Of a stretch of DNA of 64,000 nt, positions 10,225-20,720 are shown in pieces. The position numbers and the translations under genes were made by a program. Numbering within the stretch: position 1 is the first letter of the stretch; each line of letters begins with the position of its first letter. The DNA is from Cavenderia fasciculata (lineage: Eukaryota > Evosea > Eumycetozoa > Acytosteliales > Cavenderiaceae): contig NW_004457735.1 in assembly GCF_000203815.1 (NCBI RefSeq), forward strand, positions 1,240,001 to 1,304,000, read 5' to 3'. The notes below the pieces were generated by a model that made no database searches, was not told the origin of the DNA, and saw nothing but the letters and a program-made list of their open reading frames with translations.

Positions 10225-12498
10225 TTAGAGTAAAAGTTTTAATGGATTTTCAATGTAGTCCTTGAACTTTTGTAACCATTCAGCACCGACGGCTCCATCA
10301 ATGACACGGTGATCACAGCTGAGGGTAACGGTGAGAACGGTTTCAGAGGTGTATTTGTCTTCACCAGCGGCAACGATTCTCTTTTCGGTGGTACCTACGG
10401 CGAGGATAGCAGCTTGTGGTGGGTTGATGACGGCAGAGAAGTTCTTGATTCCAAACATACCGAGGTTAGAGATGGTAAAGGTACCAGAGGCAAAGTCTTG
10501 TGGTTGCAATTTACCAATCTTGGCCTTTTCAGCGAGTTCCTTGACTTGGTTGGCAACAGAGGCCAAACCCTTCTTGTCAGCGTCTCTGATAAGTGGGGTA
10601 AAGAGACCCAAGTCAGTGTTGACAGCAACGTTGATGTCAATGTTGTGGAATCTACGGACGGCATCCTTCATCCAGGTGCTGTTGACGGTTGGACAGTCAC
10701 GGAGAGCAGCAGCTGCAGCCTTGATGACAAAGTCATTGACAGAGAGCTTGTACTTGTTGTTGGCTTGGTTGTTGAGTTGAGTACGGACGTTGAGGAGTTG
10801 GTCAACCTTGCATTCCATGGTGAGGTAGTAGTGTGGGATTTGTTGCTTGGATTCAGTCAAACGTGAAGCAGTGACACGACGGATATTAGTGTGTGGAATA
10901 TCGGTAAAGAGACCGGCCTCTGGGGCAGCAGCAGCAGCGGCAGCAGCTGGTCTTGGTGCAGCAGCAGTAGCAGCAGCTTCTGAAACAACTTGTTGCTTTT
11001 GTTGTGGAACAAATTCGAGGACATCAACCTTGATGACACGTCCATTTGGTCCAGTACCTGTAATATCGGCAATATTGTGACCCTTTTCCTTGGCAGTGAA
11101 TCTAGCAGCTGGTGATGAGAATATTCTTCCACCAGTTGATGATGATGACGATGATGATGATTGTTGTGGAGCAGCTTGTTGTTGTGGGGCAGCAGTAGTA
11201 GATTCAACGGCAGCTGGGGCTTCGGCACCTCCAGCAGCAGCACCATCAACAGTAAAGTCAGCAAACTTTTCAACATCTTCCTTTTTGTTTACCATAACAC
11301 AAATGGGTGAGTTAATGTCAACGCCAGTGGTACCGGCTGGAACCAAAATCTTGGCCAAATAACCAGACTCGGTGATTTCAAATTCCATGGTAGCCTTGTC
11401 AGTCTCGACTTCGGCGATAATGTCACCGGCAGTAATCTTGTCACCAACATTCTTTCTCCATTTGGCTAAACCACCAGTTTCCATTGATGGTGATAAAGCT
11501 GGTAAACCAACAACGTTATGTTTTGGATCTAAAATGAAAATAGTTAAAAGTTAATATCCAATATTGTCCTCATAGATATCTTTATCTATATCTCTCTCTT
11601 ACAGTTTGACTTTGGAGCAGCAGCCTTTGGGGCAGCAGCCTTTGGTGCTTCTTGTGGAGCAGCAGCGGCAGCCTTTGGAGCTTCTTGTGGGGCAGCAGCA
11701 GCAGTTTCAGTGTAATCGGCAAACTTGGCAACATCTTCCTTCTTTGAAACAATGATAGCAATCAACTATATAATAACAAACAACAACAACAACAATAATA
11801 CATTAATATTTATATTGAAGTTTGTAATCTTTGTAATCTTTGTCATTGCACAAACATACATCATTGATGGCAATACCCTTTGAACCATCTGGCTTTAAGA
11901 TCTTGGCCAAATAACCAGATTCAGTGATTTCAAAATCCATGGTAGCCTTGTCAGTCTCAACTTCAGCGATAATATCACCAACGCTAATCTTGTCACCAAC
12001 GTTCTTTTTCCATTTTACAAGGTTACCTTCAGCCATTGATGGTGATAAAGCTGGCATACCAACTTGAATATGTTTTGGGTCTATTATATATAAATATAAA
12101 TATAGTGTAGTGTAGTACAAGGTGTATAGATATTGTTTAATTAGTTCTTTCATTGTCATGTGATGTTGATGATGTTGATGATGTGTCGTTTCGTTTCATC
12201 TGTGCCCCATAAATTAGGTATCGCATTGACTATTTGATATTATTTGTCCACACATACATGAAGTAGAATATAATCTTTGTTGACCAGAGAAATAAGTGGT
12301 ATTTAAAGAGGTGAATGAGGAAAAGGTGTTGATTTGCTTGTATGTAGAGCTGTTGTTGTTGTTGTTATTGATGGCAGTGCTGACATCATTTGAAAAGTAA
12401 CGAGCAGCAAATGTCAACAATGCTGGGTTATTCTTGAGCAATAATTGATTGGCAGAGATATTTCCCTTGATCAATAGTCTAGATGATTGTCTCAACAT
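10225..12498 (-). CDS. pdhC: Pyruvate dehydrogenase complex E2, dihydrolipoamide acetyltransferase, two lipoyl domains (642 aa)
   Basis: Core of the mitochondrial pyruvate dehydrogenase complex, transferring acetyl groups from lipoamide to CoA. Exons on the minus strand: 12258-12498, 11860-12080, 11603-11765 and 10225-11528. The N-terminus ([12 protein letters not shown]...) is a mitochondrial presequence. Lipoyl domain 1 starts [16 protein letters not shown], with lipoyl Lys125 in [10 protein letters not shown]. Lipoyl domain 2 starts [16 protein letters not shown], with Lys253 in [10 protein letters not shown]. Ala/Pro-rich linkers follow each. The E1/E3-binding domain lies at about 341-381 ([13 protein letters not shown]...). 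The catalytic domain ends with [10 protein letters not shown] (His615, Asp619). Both lipoyl domains begin at an intron that splits the Tyr codon in phase 1, a trace of exon duplication. Head to head with the GK5-like gene. Confidence 0.95.
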
Positions 12499-13145
12499 GA
12501 TTGCTATAGTTTCTCTAGAGTGTTTTAATTAACTGCTGCTACTGATGTTGATGATGAAAAGAGAACTAAGTAGTACTTTTTATGAATCGACCCTCACACC
12601 AACAATTGAAGTGCTGTCTCACAATAAAAAGTGAAAAAAAATTAAAACTGACCGTTTTTGCTTTGTCATAAATTTTGACTCAAACCAATCCCCCTAAATC
12701 CCTTCAGATTCAACTTTATGAAGCAGTATTGCTGCTTTTCAACAAACAACCTTTCTCATTCAACTTTCATTTTAAAAGTAGCTGCAGCATAAACTTTATT
12801 TATATCTTTTTGTTTTTTTTTTATTTGTATACTATATTATCTCTCTCTTTTATTTAATTACCAATATTATATATATTTATTATTTATTCCCCCTTATACC
12901 AATACTACTACACACCTCTCCTACTCATACCACTACCCCTACTAATAATAATAACAACAATAGAACCGAATAATAATAATAAATCATATGAAGATTTGAA
13001 GAAGAAGAAGAATATTTAGTGTATATCTACCTCTTCCTCCTTCATAGTCAACAACGACAAAGATATTGTATACAATCTCTACCAAACTTGCCACATTCGT
13101 TGTTCAAACACACACATAGATAGATATAATACATTGTTTTAGAAA
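12499..13145. promoter_or_regulatory. Divergent promoter, pdhC / GK5-like gene
   Basis: 647 bp between start codons pointing apart. It contains pyrimidine-rich and TA-rich tracts (12798-12900), scattered ACCA/CTAC motifs and an A-rich leader before 13146. No coding region recognised. Confidence 0.4.
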
Positions 13146-14996
13146 ATGGAACCAAATATAAATAATATGAATAATGTTGGTAGTCACCAACAAGATGTCT
13201 ATAATAATAATAATGGAGATGGATCATCTTCTAGTTCAACGTCAACCTCTACAACACCTATCAATAATAGTGGTAGTAAAGCTTCATCGGCAACAACAGA
13301 AGAAGATTATATATTGTCTATAGATGTAGGGACGACCAATATTCGAGCCATTATATTTGACAAACAACTCAATATCATAGCAAAGAGCATAGAGAATATA
13401 CCACTCATTATCGATCAGAATCGTCCAGGGTATATAGAACAAGACCCTATTCTCATGTGGGAGTGCTGCAAATGGGTCATTAAACAAGTCATTTCACAGT
13501 CACCCTATGGTGTATCGAATATCAGATGTTTGGGCATTAGCAACCAGCGTAGCACCTTTTTGACGTGGCGCAAGGACACGGGTGCACCAATTCACAACTT
13601 TATTACGTGGCAGGATACACGTGCGGGTGGACTGTGCAAGCGTGCCAACGAGAGTATAGCAATCAAGGGAATACACGGTGCCACCAAGTTGGTGCACTTT
13701 GTGACGGGCAAGCCGAGGTATCTGGCCGCGTCCAACTTGGATTTTTCAACTGCACATACTAGTGCCCGATTGGCTTGGGTGCTCGAGAATATAGAAGAGG
13801 CACGTGTCGCTGCCAAAGAAAAGAATATGTTGTTTGGCACGATTGACACGTGGCTGTTGTGGAACCTGACGGGTGGCAAGGCGCATTGTACAGACTATAG
13901 TAACATTAGTACGACCAGTTTGTACGACCCCTACGAGATGAAGTTTAACAGCGTCATCCAATACCTCTTCAACATACCACAGCACATCATGCCCAAGGTA
14001 TGCGACACTGCCTTCCACTATGGCGACACGCTGCCCGAGCTCTTTGGCCGCGCCATCCCCATCACCGCCATGGCAGGCGACCAGCAGTCAGCCATGTTTG
14101 GACAGTGTTGCTTCAAAACAGGCGACACCAAGGTGACCATCGGCACAGGCTGCTTTGTAGATATCAACACGGGTCGTCAGGCACGTGCTTCGCGTACCGG
14201 TATGTATCCGCTGATTGGATGGAAGATCAAAGACGACATTGCCTATCTCATGGAGGGAAAGGGTATGGCTGCGGGAACTGCAGTCGACTGGGCGTGCCAG
14301 TTTGGTATGTTTGAACATGTAGCTCAGACATCTGGCCTCGCCTCGTCGGTTCCACACTCCCAAGGCGTTGTTTTTGTGCCCGCCTTTACCGGCTTGGCAC
14401 CGCCACAAAACGATCCGACTGCCCGTGGCCTGCTCATTGGCATGACGCCGTCGACAAAGCGCGAGCACGTCGTTCGAGCACTCCTCGAAGCGCTTGGGTA
14501 CCGCGCCAAAGAGATCATCGACGGACTCGTGTTGGACAACCACACGACCATCTCCAAGATTGTCGCCGATGGTGGTGTCTGTCAAAACGACTTTGTCATG
14601 CAGTTCTCGGCCGATATGGTCGGACGTCCCATCGACCGTGCCGACCAGCACGAAATGACTGCCGCCGGTGCATGCATGCTTGCCGGTCTCGGACACGGTC
14701 TCTGGAAGACCAAAGAAGAACTCATCCCACTCCGCAAGACATCCCGTCTCTTTGAAAGCCGCATGAACAAGGACAATAGAAAGAAACTATTCAGACGTTG
14801 GCAACGTGCCGTCCAGCGATCAATGCACTGGGCATCCTCCGAGGATGTCCACGGTGACAATGACGATGGATTTGGTCAAGATTCAGACTTGGATACAAGT
14901 ACATCTCAGCATTCTAGTACCGGTAGTTATAATGGTGTTTTAAATTCAGCTTCCACCTCCTCAATCTCCTCACTTGACAATGAGAATAAAAAATAA
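13146..14996 (+). CDS. gk5: FGGY-family carbohydrate kinase, GK5-type glycerol kinase (616 aa)
   Basis: Predicted ATP-dependent kinase of the FGGY family. The sequence follows animal GK5 more closely than classical GlpK/GK1. Residues 1-54 are an Asn/Ser/Thr-rich extension. The phosphate-binding motif SIDVGTTNIRA starts near residue 58, followed by LGISNQRSTFLTW, ITWQDTRAG, FGTIDTWLLWNLT, the GDQQSAMFG region, TIGTGCFVDINTG, and IVADGGVCQNDFVMQ. It ends with the GK5-like WQRAVQRSMHW before a 70-residue Ser/Asp-rich tail. Glycerol as substrate is inferred from family naming and GK5 proteins are poorly tested. Single exon. GC content rises strongly over 13990-14700, the conserved C-terminal half, with matching antisense open-frame shadows. 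It shares an upstream region with pdhC. Confidence 0.9.
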   Translation: MEPNINNMNNVGSHQQDVYNNNNGDGSSSSSTSTSTTPINNSGSKASSATTEEDYILSIDVGTTNIRAIIFDKQLNIIAKSIENIPLIIDQNRPGYIEQDPILMWECCKWVIKQVISQSPYGVSNIRCLGISNQRSTFLTWRKDTGAPIHNFITWQDTRAGGLCKRANESIAIKGIHGATKLVHFVTGKPRYLAASNLDFSTAHTSARLAWVLENIEEARVAAKEKNMLFGTIDTWLLWNLTGGKAHCTDYSNISTTSLYDPYEMKFNSVIQYLFNIPQHIMPKVCDTAFHYGDTLPELFGRAIPITAMAGDQQSAMFGQCCFKTGDTKVTIGTGCFVDINTGRQARASRTGMYPLIGWKIKDDIAYLMEGKGMAAGTAVDWACQFGMFEHVAQTSGLASSVPHSQGVVFVPAFTGLAPPQNDPTARGLLIGMTPSTKREHVVRALLEALGYRAKEIIDGLVLDNHTTISKIVADGGVCQNDFVMQFSADMVGRPIDRADQHEMTAAGACMLAGLGHGLWKTKEELIPLRKTSRLFESRMNKDNRKKLFRRWQRAVQRSMHWASSEDVHGDNDDGFGQDSDLDTSTSQHSSTGSYNGVLNSASTSSISSLDNENKK

Positions 14997-15394
14997 CAAA
15001 CAAACAAACTTTAACCTTTTTTTTCTCTAAACAAACAAACAAAAAGAAAGTTTTTTTTTTTTTTTTTTTTTGGTAAAATGAACTACAAACATACAAATAA
15101 TATTATTCTTCTTTGTATTATATTATATTATACATTGGCACATACCTTCTATTTTTCCCCACCCTACCCACTCACACACACCTCCATTTTGGTTGACTAA
15201 TCAAAAAGTAGGAAAAGTATTTTTTTTAGTGTTAATTTTCAATTGTTCATTCCTTTATTGTTTCTCTCCCTAGTACTCTCTCTCTGTCTTTTTCTCTCTG
15301 TCTCTCTCTCTCTCTATCTATCTATCCTCAATTAGAAGTCATTCTTTCTTTTATTTTTGATATTTTTCTCATTACTTGTTTGTTCCAGCTGGAA
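14997..15394. other. Intergenic with T22 run and CT microsatellite
   Basis: A poly-T run of about 22 nt at 15050-15071, a CT/TCTG microsatellite at about 15270-15330, and a CAAACAAACAAA tract at 15000-15045. Probably the 3' UTR of the kinase and the promoter of the next gene. Confidence 0.5.
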
Positions 15395-15952
15395 ATGACA
15401 TCATTTTTAATTGATAGAGGGATAGCAAAGGCATGTGTAGCAACAGCTAGTCATGATGTAATTAAACAATTCCCTATATTTCACAGAGTACATAGTTACA
15501 AAGGCAATCAATATTTATTGGATAGAAATGGTTCCATCAAGTTTAACATCAATCCCATCATCCCACCAATAGGTGGATTAAATAGAAATGTTATTTTCTC
15601 TATTATCAATCCACAACAAACCAACAACAACAACAATAATAGTAATAGCAATAGCAACAGGATTGATTCACCCAAACTTGGCCAATATATAGATATCAAT
15701 AAAAAATTACAACCAAGTGAAGATGTAATTGTGGCTGCACCATCACCAGAAGAGGAAGAAGGATTCAAACAAATACCTCCAGAGAAACCAATTTATAAAG
15801 ATCCAAGACCTATGGATCCAAGAGAAACACATCCTCATCCAGGAACTCCTCCACCAAACCCCAATCCACCAAACCCATTTCCCATTCCACCAAAGAAACT
15901 ACCTCCAGATGCAAGACCTGATGAACAATATCCAAACCCAATTCCAATTTAA
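15395..15952 (+). CDS. Proline-rich hypothetical protein (185 aa)
   Basis: Not recognised. The first ATG is at 15395. A TTCCAG just upstream could be a splice acceptor, so a short upstream exon cannot be excluded. The N-terminal 90 residues have mixed composition (MTSFLIDRGIAKACVATAS...), then a short Asn/Ser tract, an acidic segment (SPEEEEG), and a C-terminus made of Pro with Asn, Asp and Lys (PPPNPNPPNPFPIPPKKLPP). No signal peptide, TM segment or catalytic motif is evident. The Pro-rich tail could bind SH3/WW-type or profilin partners, which is inference. It converges with the triple-PH gene about 270 bp downstream. Confidence 0.65.
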   Translation: MTSFLIDRGIAKACVATASHDVIKQFPIFHRVHSYKGNQYLLDRNGSIKFNINPIIPPIGGLNRNVIFSIINPQQTNNNNNNSNSNSNRIDSPKLGQYIDINKKLQPSEDVIVAAPSPEEEEGFKQIPPEKPIYKDPRPMDPRETHPHPGTPPPNPNPPNPFPIPPKKLPPDARPDEQYPNPIPI

Positions 15953-16225
15953 AATAGTGCTATATTAAAGAATATTTAATAATAAACTATTAAAAAAAAC
16001 AATTGTAAATAATTTAAAAATATCAAAAAGTATTTATTATTTATAAAACCATGGTAAATCTAAATTTCTTTGGGAAAAAGTATATTATTATTATATTATA
16101 TAATTTGTTTGTTGTTTGTTGTATGTTTTTTCTATATCGATATTTTGTTTCTTAATTATTATTATTATTCTTCTAAACATTCATTTCTATCTATCTATCT
16201 ATCTATCTCTATCTATCTATGGATT

Positions 16226-18135
16226 TTAATTGATTGTATTCTCTTGAGCAGAGAATAAATCTTTAAATAATTGTAATACTCCGTGTGGATTATGTGATGT
16301 AATTTCTACCCTGTTTTCTGATACTTCACCTTCTGTTGGTGTATAAATAATTTCAACCTTGTTTTCTTGAACTACAGAAACTGTTTTTGTATTTATAACT
16401 GGAATTTCATATGCAATCTAAATTAAACATAGAAAATCATTAATGATTTTGTTATTATTATTATATCTATGATTTATATTTACTTTGTTTGATAATGAAT
16501 TAATTCTAATAGTTTCTTTAGTTGTAATAGTAACCAATCCACAATCTTTTCCAAGCTAAATATATATATAAAATAAATATTAATTAATATTCTTTTCTCT
16601 TTCTTTTAACTTGAATACTTTTTATTTCTTTTTTTTTTTTTATACATACATTAATTGGAATTGTAACTTTACCAGCTTGTTCTAATAAAGCTAGAATCAA
16701 TTTCTTTCTAGCAGTTTTAATTGCTTTAATCCATCTTTCCATTTGATCTTGAGTTTCAGTGTTGAAAAAGTATTCAATGCCTCTGCTGTCGGCGATACTA
16801 AAACACCAATCCAAACCATCCAAACTCTTTTGTTTGACGACTCTGCACGAAGAGACTAGCAAAAAGATGGAGCCGAGTGTTTTTTGAGGGGGATCTTCCT
16901 TGTAGTATATGAGACGTGTCGGTGTGAGCGTAAAGTATCGCTTGTCCCACCATTTGTTTGCCTTGGTCTTTCGCATCCAGCCAGAGACGAGAACCTGCTT
17001 GTCTGGCTGGTTGATAATCTTTGATGTCGTGACGGTCACGTTTGTGGTCGTAAAAGTTCTCTCTATCGTGTTGGTGATGGCCGTGACCCACTTGACACGG
17101 TCCTCTTGAGAGTCAAATAATAATACAAATTCCTTTTCATTGTCGATCAACAGTCCCAGTCCAATGACAGTCTTGATCTCTTGCACTGGGCCAATCGAGT
17201 TTCCTCCAGCCTCGGTCACGTCGCGGTCAGAGATGGTCGGCTCGCCATTGGAACCAAAGCAGTCGGCACCACCTGGTCCAGTGCCGACCGTTCCACCACT
17301 CCACTCGCCGTCCGAGACGACTGTAATAGACTGGCCGCGAATCTCGGTCAACATCTTGTCTGATATCTCTGATATGTGCGTGACGTCAATGATACCCTTC
17401 AAGTTGACAATCTTGTTGTTTCGAGGCATCGCCGTAAAGTAACGGATCTTGTTGCCTTGCAACAGGAACCAACGTCTCTTTGTGTTTCTAAACTGGTGAC
17501 CCTTTTCACCACGCTTGTTCATCCACCCCTGGATGGGCTCGTCCTTGACCTTGTCGGCCAGACGAATAGCATACGACAATGCATACGCCCAGTTTTCGAG
17601 GTCCTTGAGAAAGTCCTCTTGCACCGTGTGGCAGCTGGTCAGTGTGTATTCGACGGCATTGGGTGTGATCAATGAAATGGCGTCTGTCAAGTCGCCAGCC
17701 ATCACACTCTTCCAATTCTTTTGCGTGTTGGGTGACATTCCAATAGACCAGTGTTGATAGATTGGTGTAATAATACCACCATGTTTTAATTTACATCCTT
17801 TTAAATATATTTGTCCTTTTAAACAACTTGTATCATTTACATCTTTCTACAAACAAACAAACAAACAAACAAACAAACAAACAAACAACATTAATACATA
17901 TATCCATTATCTATCTATCTATCTATTTACATACAGGTAATTTATCATAATAATTTAAAAAGTCTGATTGTAATATAAACCAACGTAGTTTAAGTGTTCC
18001 TACACGTTCAACTGAAGGTAGAGAAGATTGATAACCAGAACCTGAACATGACTTTTCCAATACATTCAATTCTGTTTCTTGAAGTTCTCTTGAACCCCAT
18101 TTCTTTAACCAACCACTTGTAATTATATTATCCAT
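16226..18135 (-). CDS. Protein with three pleckstrin-homology domains (553 aa)
   Basis: Probable phosphoinositide-binding or scaffold protein at membranes. Minus-strand exons: 17935-18135, 16650-17846, 16484-16555 and 16226-16417, all phase 0. PH1 starts SGWLKKWGS (residue about 6), has the LRWFILQSDFLNYYD strands, and runs across intron 1 to about residue 163. PH2 starts GWMNKRGEKGHQFRNTKRRWFLLQ (about 174-305) with a long insertion between strands. PH3 starts GWMRKTKANKWWDKRYFTLTPTRLIYY (about 355-447) and ends with the usual Trp-containing helix (QMERWIKAIKTA). The C-terminal 110 residues, split over the last two exons, form an unassigned beta-rich region. Only part of the basic ligand-binding pattern is kept in each PH, so lipid specificity cannot be called. 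Intron 1 carries CAAA and CTAT microsatellites. Confidence 0.9.
17849..17887. repeat. (CAAA)n microsatellite in an intron
   Basis: About nine perfect AAAC units inside the first intron of the triple-PH gene, next to a CTAT run at 17910-17926. Confidence 0.9.
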
Positions 18136-18219
18136 CTCTCACTCTCTTGTTGTTATATATATATTCTCTATAGATGGATGGATTGATTAAAGGAGAACAC
18201 TGCTGCGCTTTATAGTGTT

Positions 18220-18224
18220 TCTCT

Positions 18225-18275
<51 letters not shown>
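18220..18275. repeat. (CT)n microsatellite upstream of the triple-PH gene
   Basis: Nearly pure CT dinucleotide repeat of about 55 bp, interrupted once by TCC. It lies some 85-140 bp upstream of the triple-PH start codon, so as a GA tract on the coding strand it lies in the promoter or 5' UTR. Confidence 0.9.
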
Positions 18276-18428
18276 AATATGTACGTAGTTGTTGTTGTAT
18301 ACAGATAAACAAACTATTTGTATGTATATGTATGTCTTTGTTAATAGGAGTTCACAAAAAAGTTGGAGGTTTGTTGTTGGTTTTATAAAACCTTAAAAAT
18401 CTTTGAGACGATTCGACACTGGATTTAT

Positions 18429-18721
18429 TCAGATATTTAAGGCATGGCTGTCGTGGATGGGTTGTGGATCATGAGCATGTCGTCGAAAATGGTTGTAAGT
18501 CATAAAATACGGTATCCTAGGAGGTGGATATTCTATTTCTGCCCACGAGCTCACTCTCCCTCTCATTTCCTTCAACTTATCGGTAGAGTTGACCTAGAAT
18601 TTTTCCAATGACGAATCCATGATGGTCGAATAAATCAATGATAGGGTCTGAATTCATGACGATGGTTGGGATGGTTTAGGTGATGATCATTTTTAACAAT
18701 ACTGCCGAAAGTGTCGGTCAT
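18429..18721 (-). CDS. Candidate small two-exon gene (62 aa), unrecognised
   Basis: A short gene suggested by composition. A TATATAAAG element (18748-18757, minus strand) lies about 30 bp upstream of an ATG at 18721. Exon 1 (18698-18721) would encode MTDTFGSI. A 104-nt intron with GTTAAA donor and TTCTAG acceptor leads to exon 2 (18429-18593), an open frame of 54 codons rich in Pro, His, Arg and aromatic residues (EIEYPPPRIPYF, NHFRRHAHDPQP). A stop lies directly before the acceptor in the same frame, so splicing is required. The sequence lacks the Asn/Ile/Lys/Phe bias of random AT-rich frames, which argues for real coding. The donor is weak and no homologue is recognised. It lies between the triple-PH and four-TM genes on the same strand. 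Confidence 0.4.
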
Positions 18722-18729
18722 TGATCTTA

Positions 18730-19050
18730 TAAATTATCTAAATTATCTTTATATATCTTTTTAACTTCTCTTTTAAATTCAAAGTAATTTACTGTGTTTT
18801 ATTATTAATACAATCATTGTTGATTTTAAGTTTAATTATGGCTGGATGAATGAATGATGATGACGACGACGACTATTTTGGTTTGACATGGGGGTTTGGT
18901 TGGGTTAATTGGTTAATTGGATTTGGTTGGGTTTGGTTCTATATAAATATATCTATTAATTACATGTGTTCAGATTTTCTTATTATTATTATTATTATTA
19001 TTATTATTGTTTGTTATTATTATTAATGGTTTGTTTAATAATTGAACTTC
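18730..19050. other. Intergenic DNA with ATT and GGTTG-like simple repeats
   Basis: AT-rich spacer with a TTGGTTGGG-type stretch at 18888-18937 and an ATT microsatellite at 18980-19027. No gene seen. Confidence 0.5.
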
Positions 19051-19906
19051 TTATTTGGAGAGCTTGATCAACCTGTAGGCACAGACAGTAGAGAAAACAA
19101 GCAAGAACGAGGATACAAGTGACGTGTAGAAAGCAGTGTATGGACGGTTGTTCCACAAGTTGTTTTCAAAATAAAAGGCGTCAAGAGTGGCTGGATGATC
19201 AAGGTTACATTGAGCGAAACCGGCTGTAGTAAGACCTGCTGGTGTAGCAAAACAATCCTAACAAATTAAAAAATGATGGAAATGATTAGTATATGCGCAT
19301 ATATAATATATGTATATATGTATGTTGTAATATTTTATGCTTACAGTTAATTGAGCAGATTGTAAACCAACGAGGATAAGATATGAGAGAATGTTGCAGG
19401 TAAAGGCAAGACCAAGATCGACAATGATCAATGGACTAATGTATTTGACAGTAATGTTGAGTGTTTTAATGACGACCAAGACAAGTGCAACAGTTACAAA
19501 GACCCAAGCCAAGATAGCAAATACGACGACAGACTCCATGGTTCTCTTTGTAAGTGGTTGTGCACTATTAAACTTCACCCAGGTCTTTTCACCATCATGT
19601 TTAGCTTCTACACCTCCAAGCTTGTATAAAACGGTTGTTTCTGTTTTTTTTTCATAGGTTTCATACCATGGAACTATAAATAAATAGTACAAGTAATATA
19701 AATATAAATAATAATAAAAGATGAATTAGTAAAATGAATGACCATCACCATCATCTTTGACTCAGAGTCAGACGACAAAGGTTGTTTTTAGTTTTAGTTT
19801 TTATTTTATATTAATATTAAAACTTACCAGCAAAGGAAACAATTAAAAGTGCCCAACAACCCAAAAGGAAGAAGGCGGTAGCACCACCGAATATTTTTGC
19901 AGACAT
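19051..19906 (-). CDS. Four-transmembrane protein of claudin/MARVEL-like topology (204 aa)
   Basis: Membrane protein of unknown role. Exons on the minus strand: 19828-19906, 19345-19673 and 19051-19257, with introns in phases 1 and 0. TM1 is at about 6-26 (AFFLLGCWALLIVSFA). A first extracellular loop of about 50 residues contains VPWYETYEKK. TM2 and TM3 (about 74-98 and 103-130) are long aliphatic segments. A second loop contains two Cys (DCFATPAG, AQCNLDHP). TM4 ends in YRLIKLSK. Tetraspanin CCG motifs and claudin GLW-C-C motifs are absent, so only topology can be stated. The two loop-2 Cys may form a disulphide. Subcellular location is unknown. Confidence 0.8.
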
Positions 19907-20380
19907 TATATTATTGTTATTGAAAATATTATATTACTAAGTGAGTAGCAGTACAATGAAAGGGTAGAGATAGATAGATAGATAGATATAAAGGGTAGGT
20001 CTATTGCGTGTGTTTATATAAATATATATAACTTTACTAACTTTTTATGTACAACAAGAAACAAACAACTAACTAATTTAAAAGGATGTCACTCGAGAGA
20101 GAAAGGCAGAAGATTTATAATTTACTGTCTTTGTCTATCCTCTCTGTTCACGTGTTGGAAAAGAAAGCATAGCAGAGGAGGAGAGGCATCCTCAGGCTTG
20201 AGGCAGATGAGGAGGTTTGATTGTGTGTGCTTGTGGTGTTGTTGTTGGATGTGTTGTGATTCAGGCTGGTTGCCTGATGCTGCTGTTGCTTAACAGTTTG
20301 AAAAGTTAAAAATAACACCCATGAATCACAAACTATGGGCATAGTTCATACCGAGAAGATACAATGTCTTAAGTTGATCA

Positions 20381-20424
20381 CGAGCTACATCGAGCATGCA
20401 ATCTTTGTAGATTGATGTAGCTCG
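20381..20424. other. Bulged hairpin with 16 paired positions
   Basis: CGAGCTACAT (20381-20390) pairs perfectly with ATGTAGCTCG (20415-20424). Inside it, CAATCT (20399-20404) pairs with AGATTG (20409-20414) across a TTGT loop, leaving an 8-nt bulge (20391-20398) on the left arm only. Such a GC-containing stem is unusual in this AT-rich spacer. It could be part of a non-coding RNA or a remnant of terminal inverted repeats. The dictyostelid class I RNA signature was not found beside it. Confidence 0.6.
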
Positions 20425-20540
20425 ACCCTTGGAGATTGTCGCATTCCAGCCAATAAGTTTTTACATCCACATTAATTTTAAAGATTGTCTTGCCCATACC
20501 CCCACTCGGTCATAGTGTAAGCGTTGCCCTTTTATTGAAA

Positions 20541-20720
20541 TCACCAAAGCCTTCTCCCCGTTTCTAATCTACAGACACACGATGCAAAGGAATGGGTTTC
20601 ACCCCGAATTGATTGATATGGAACCGTTCTGTCAATAGGTTCTGTCATGGCAAGGTAAATGACTTGACCGATCTGATCAACCCCCCACCCAATATCATTT
20701 TTCGATAGATCCAATTGCAT
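20541..20720 (-). CDS. Possible small protein (59 aa), unrecognised
   Basis: Open frame beginning MQLDLSKNDIGWGVDQIGQV, with two closely spaced Cys and a Trp/Arg-containing end, in a region with balanced composition. An AATAAA sits 5 nt after the stop. No convincing TATA element was seen upstream and no family is recognised, so this is a weak call. Confidence 0.2.
   Translation of the reverse strand: MQLDLSKNDIGWGVDQIGQVIYLAMTEPIDRTVPYQSIRGETHSFASCVCRLETGRRLW

Noticed and set aside
10309-10866. Plus-strand open frames opposite pdhC
   Set aside because: Antisense of the E2 catalytic domain; no independent features.
14088-14696. 202-codon minus-strand open frame opposite the GK5-like gene
   Set aside because: Antisense shadow limited to the GC-rich part of the kinase.
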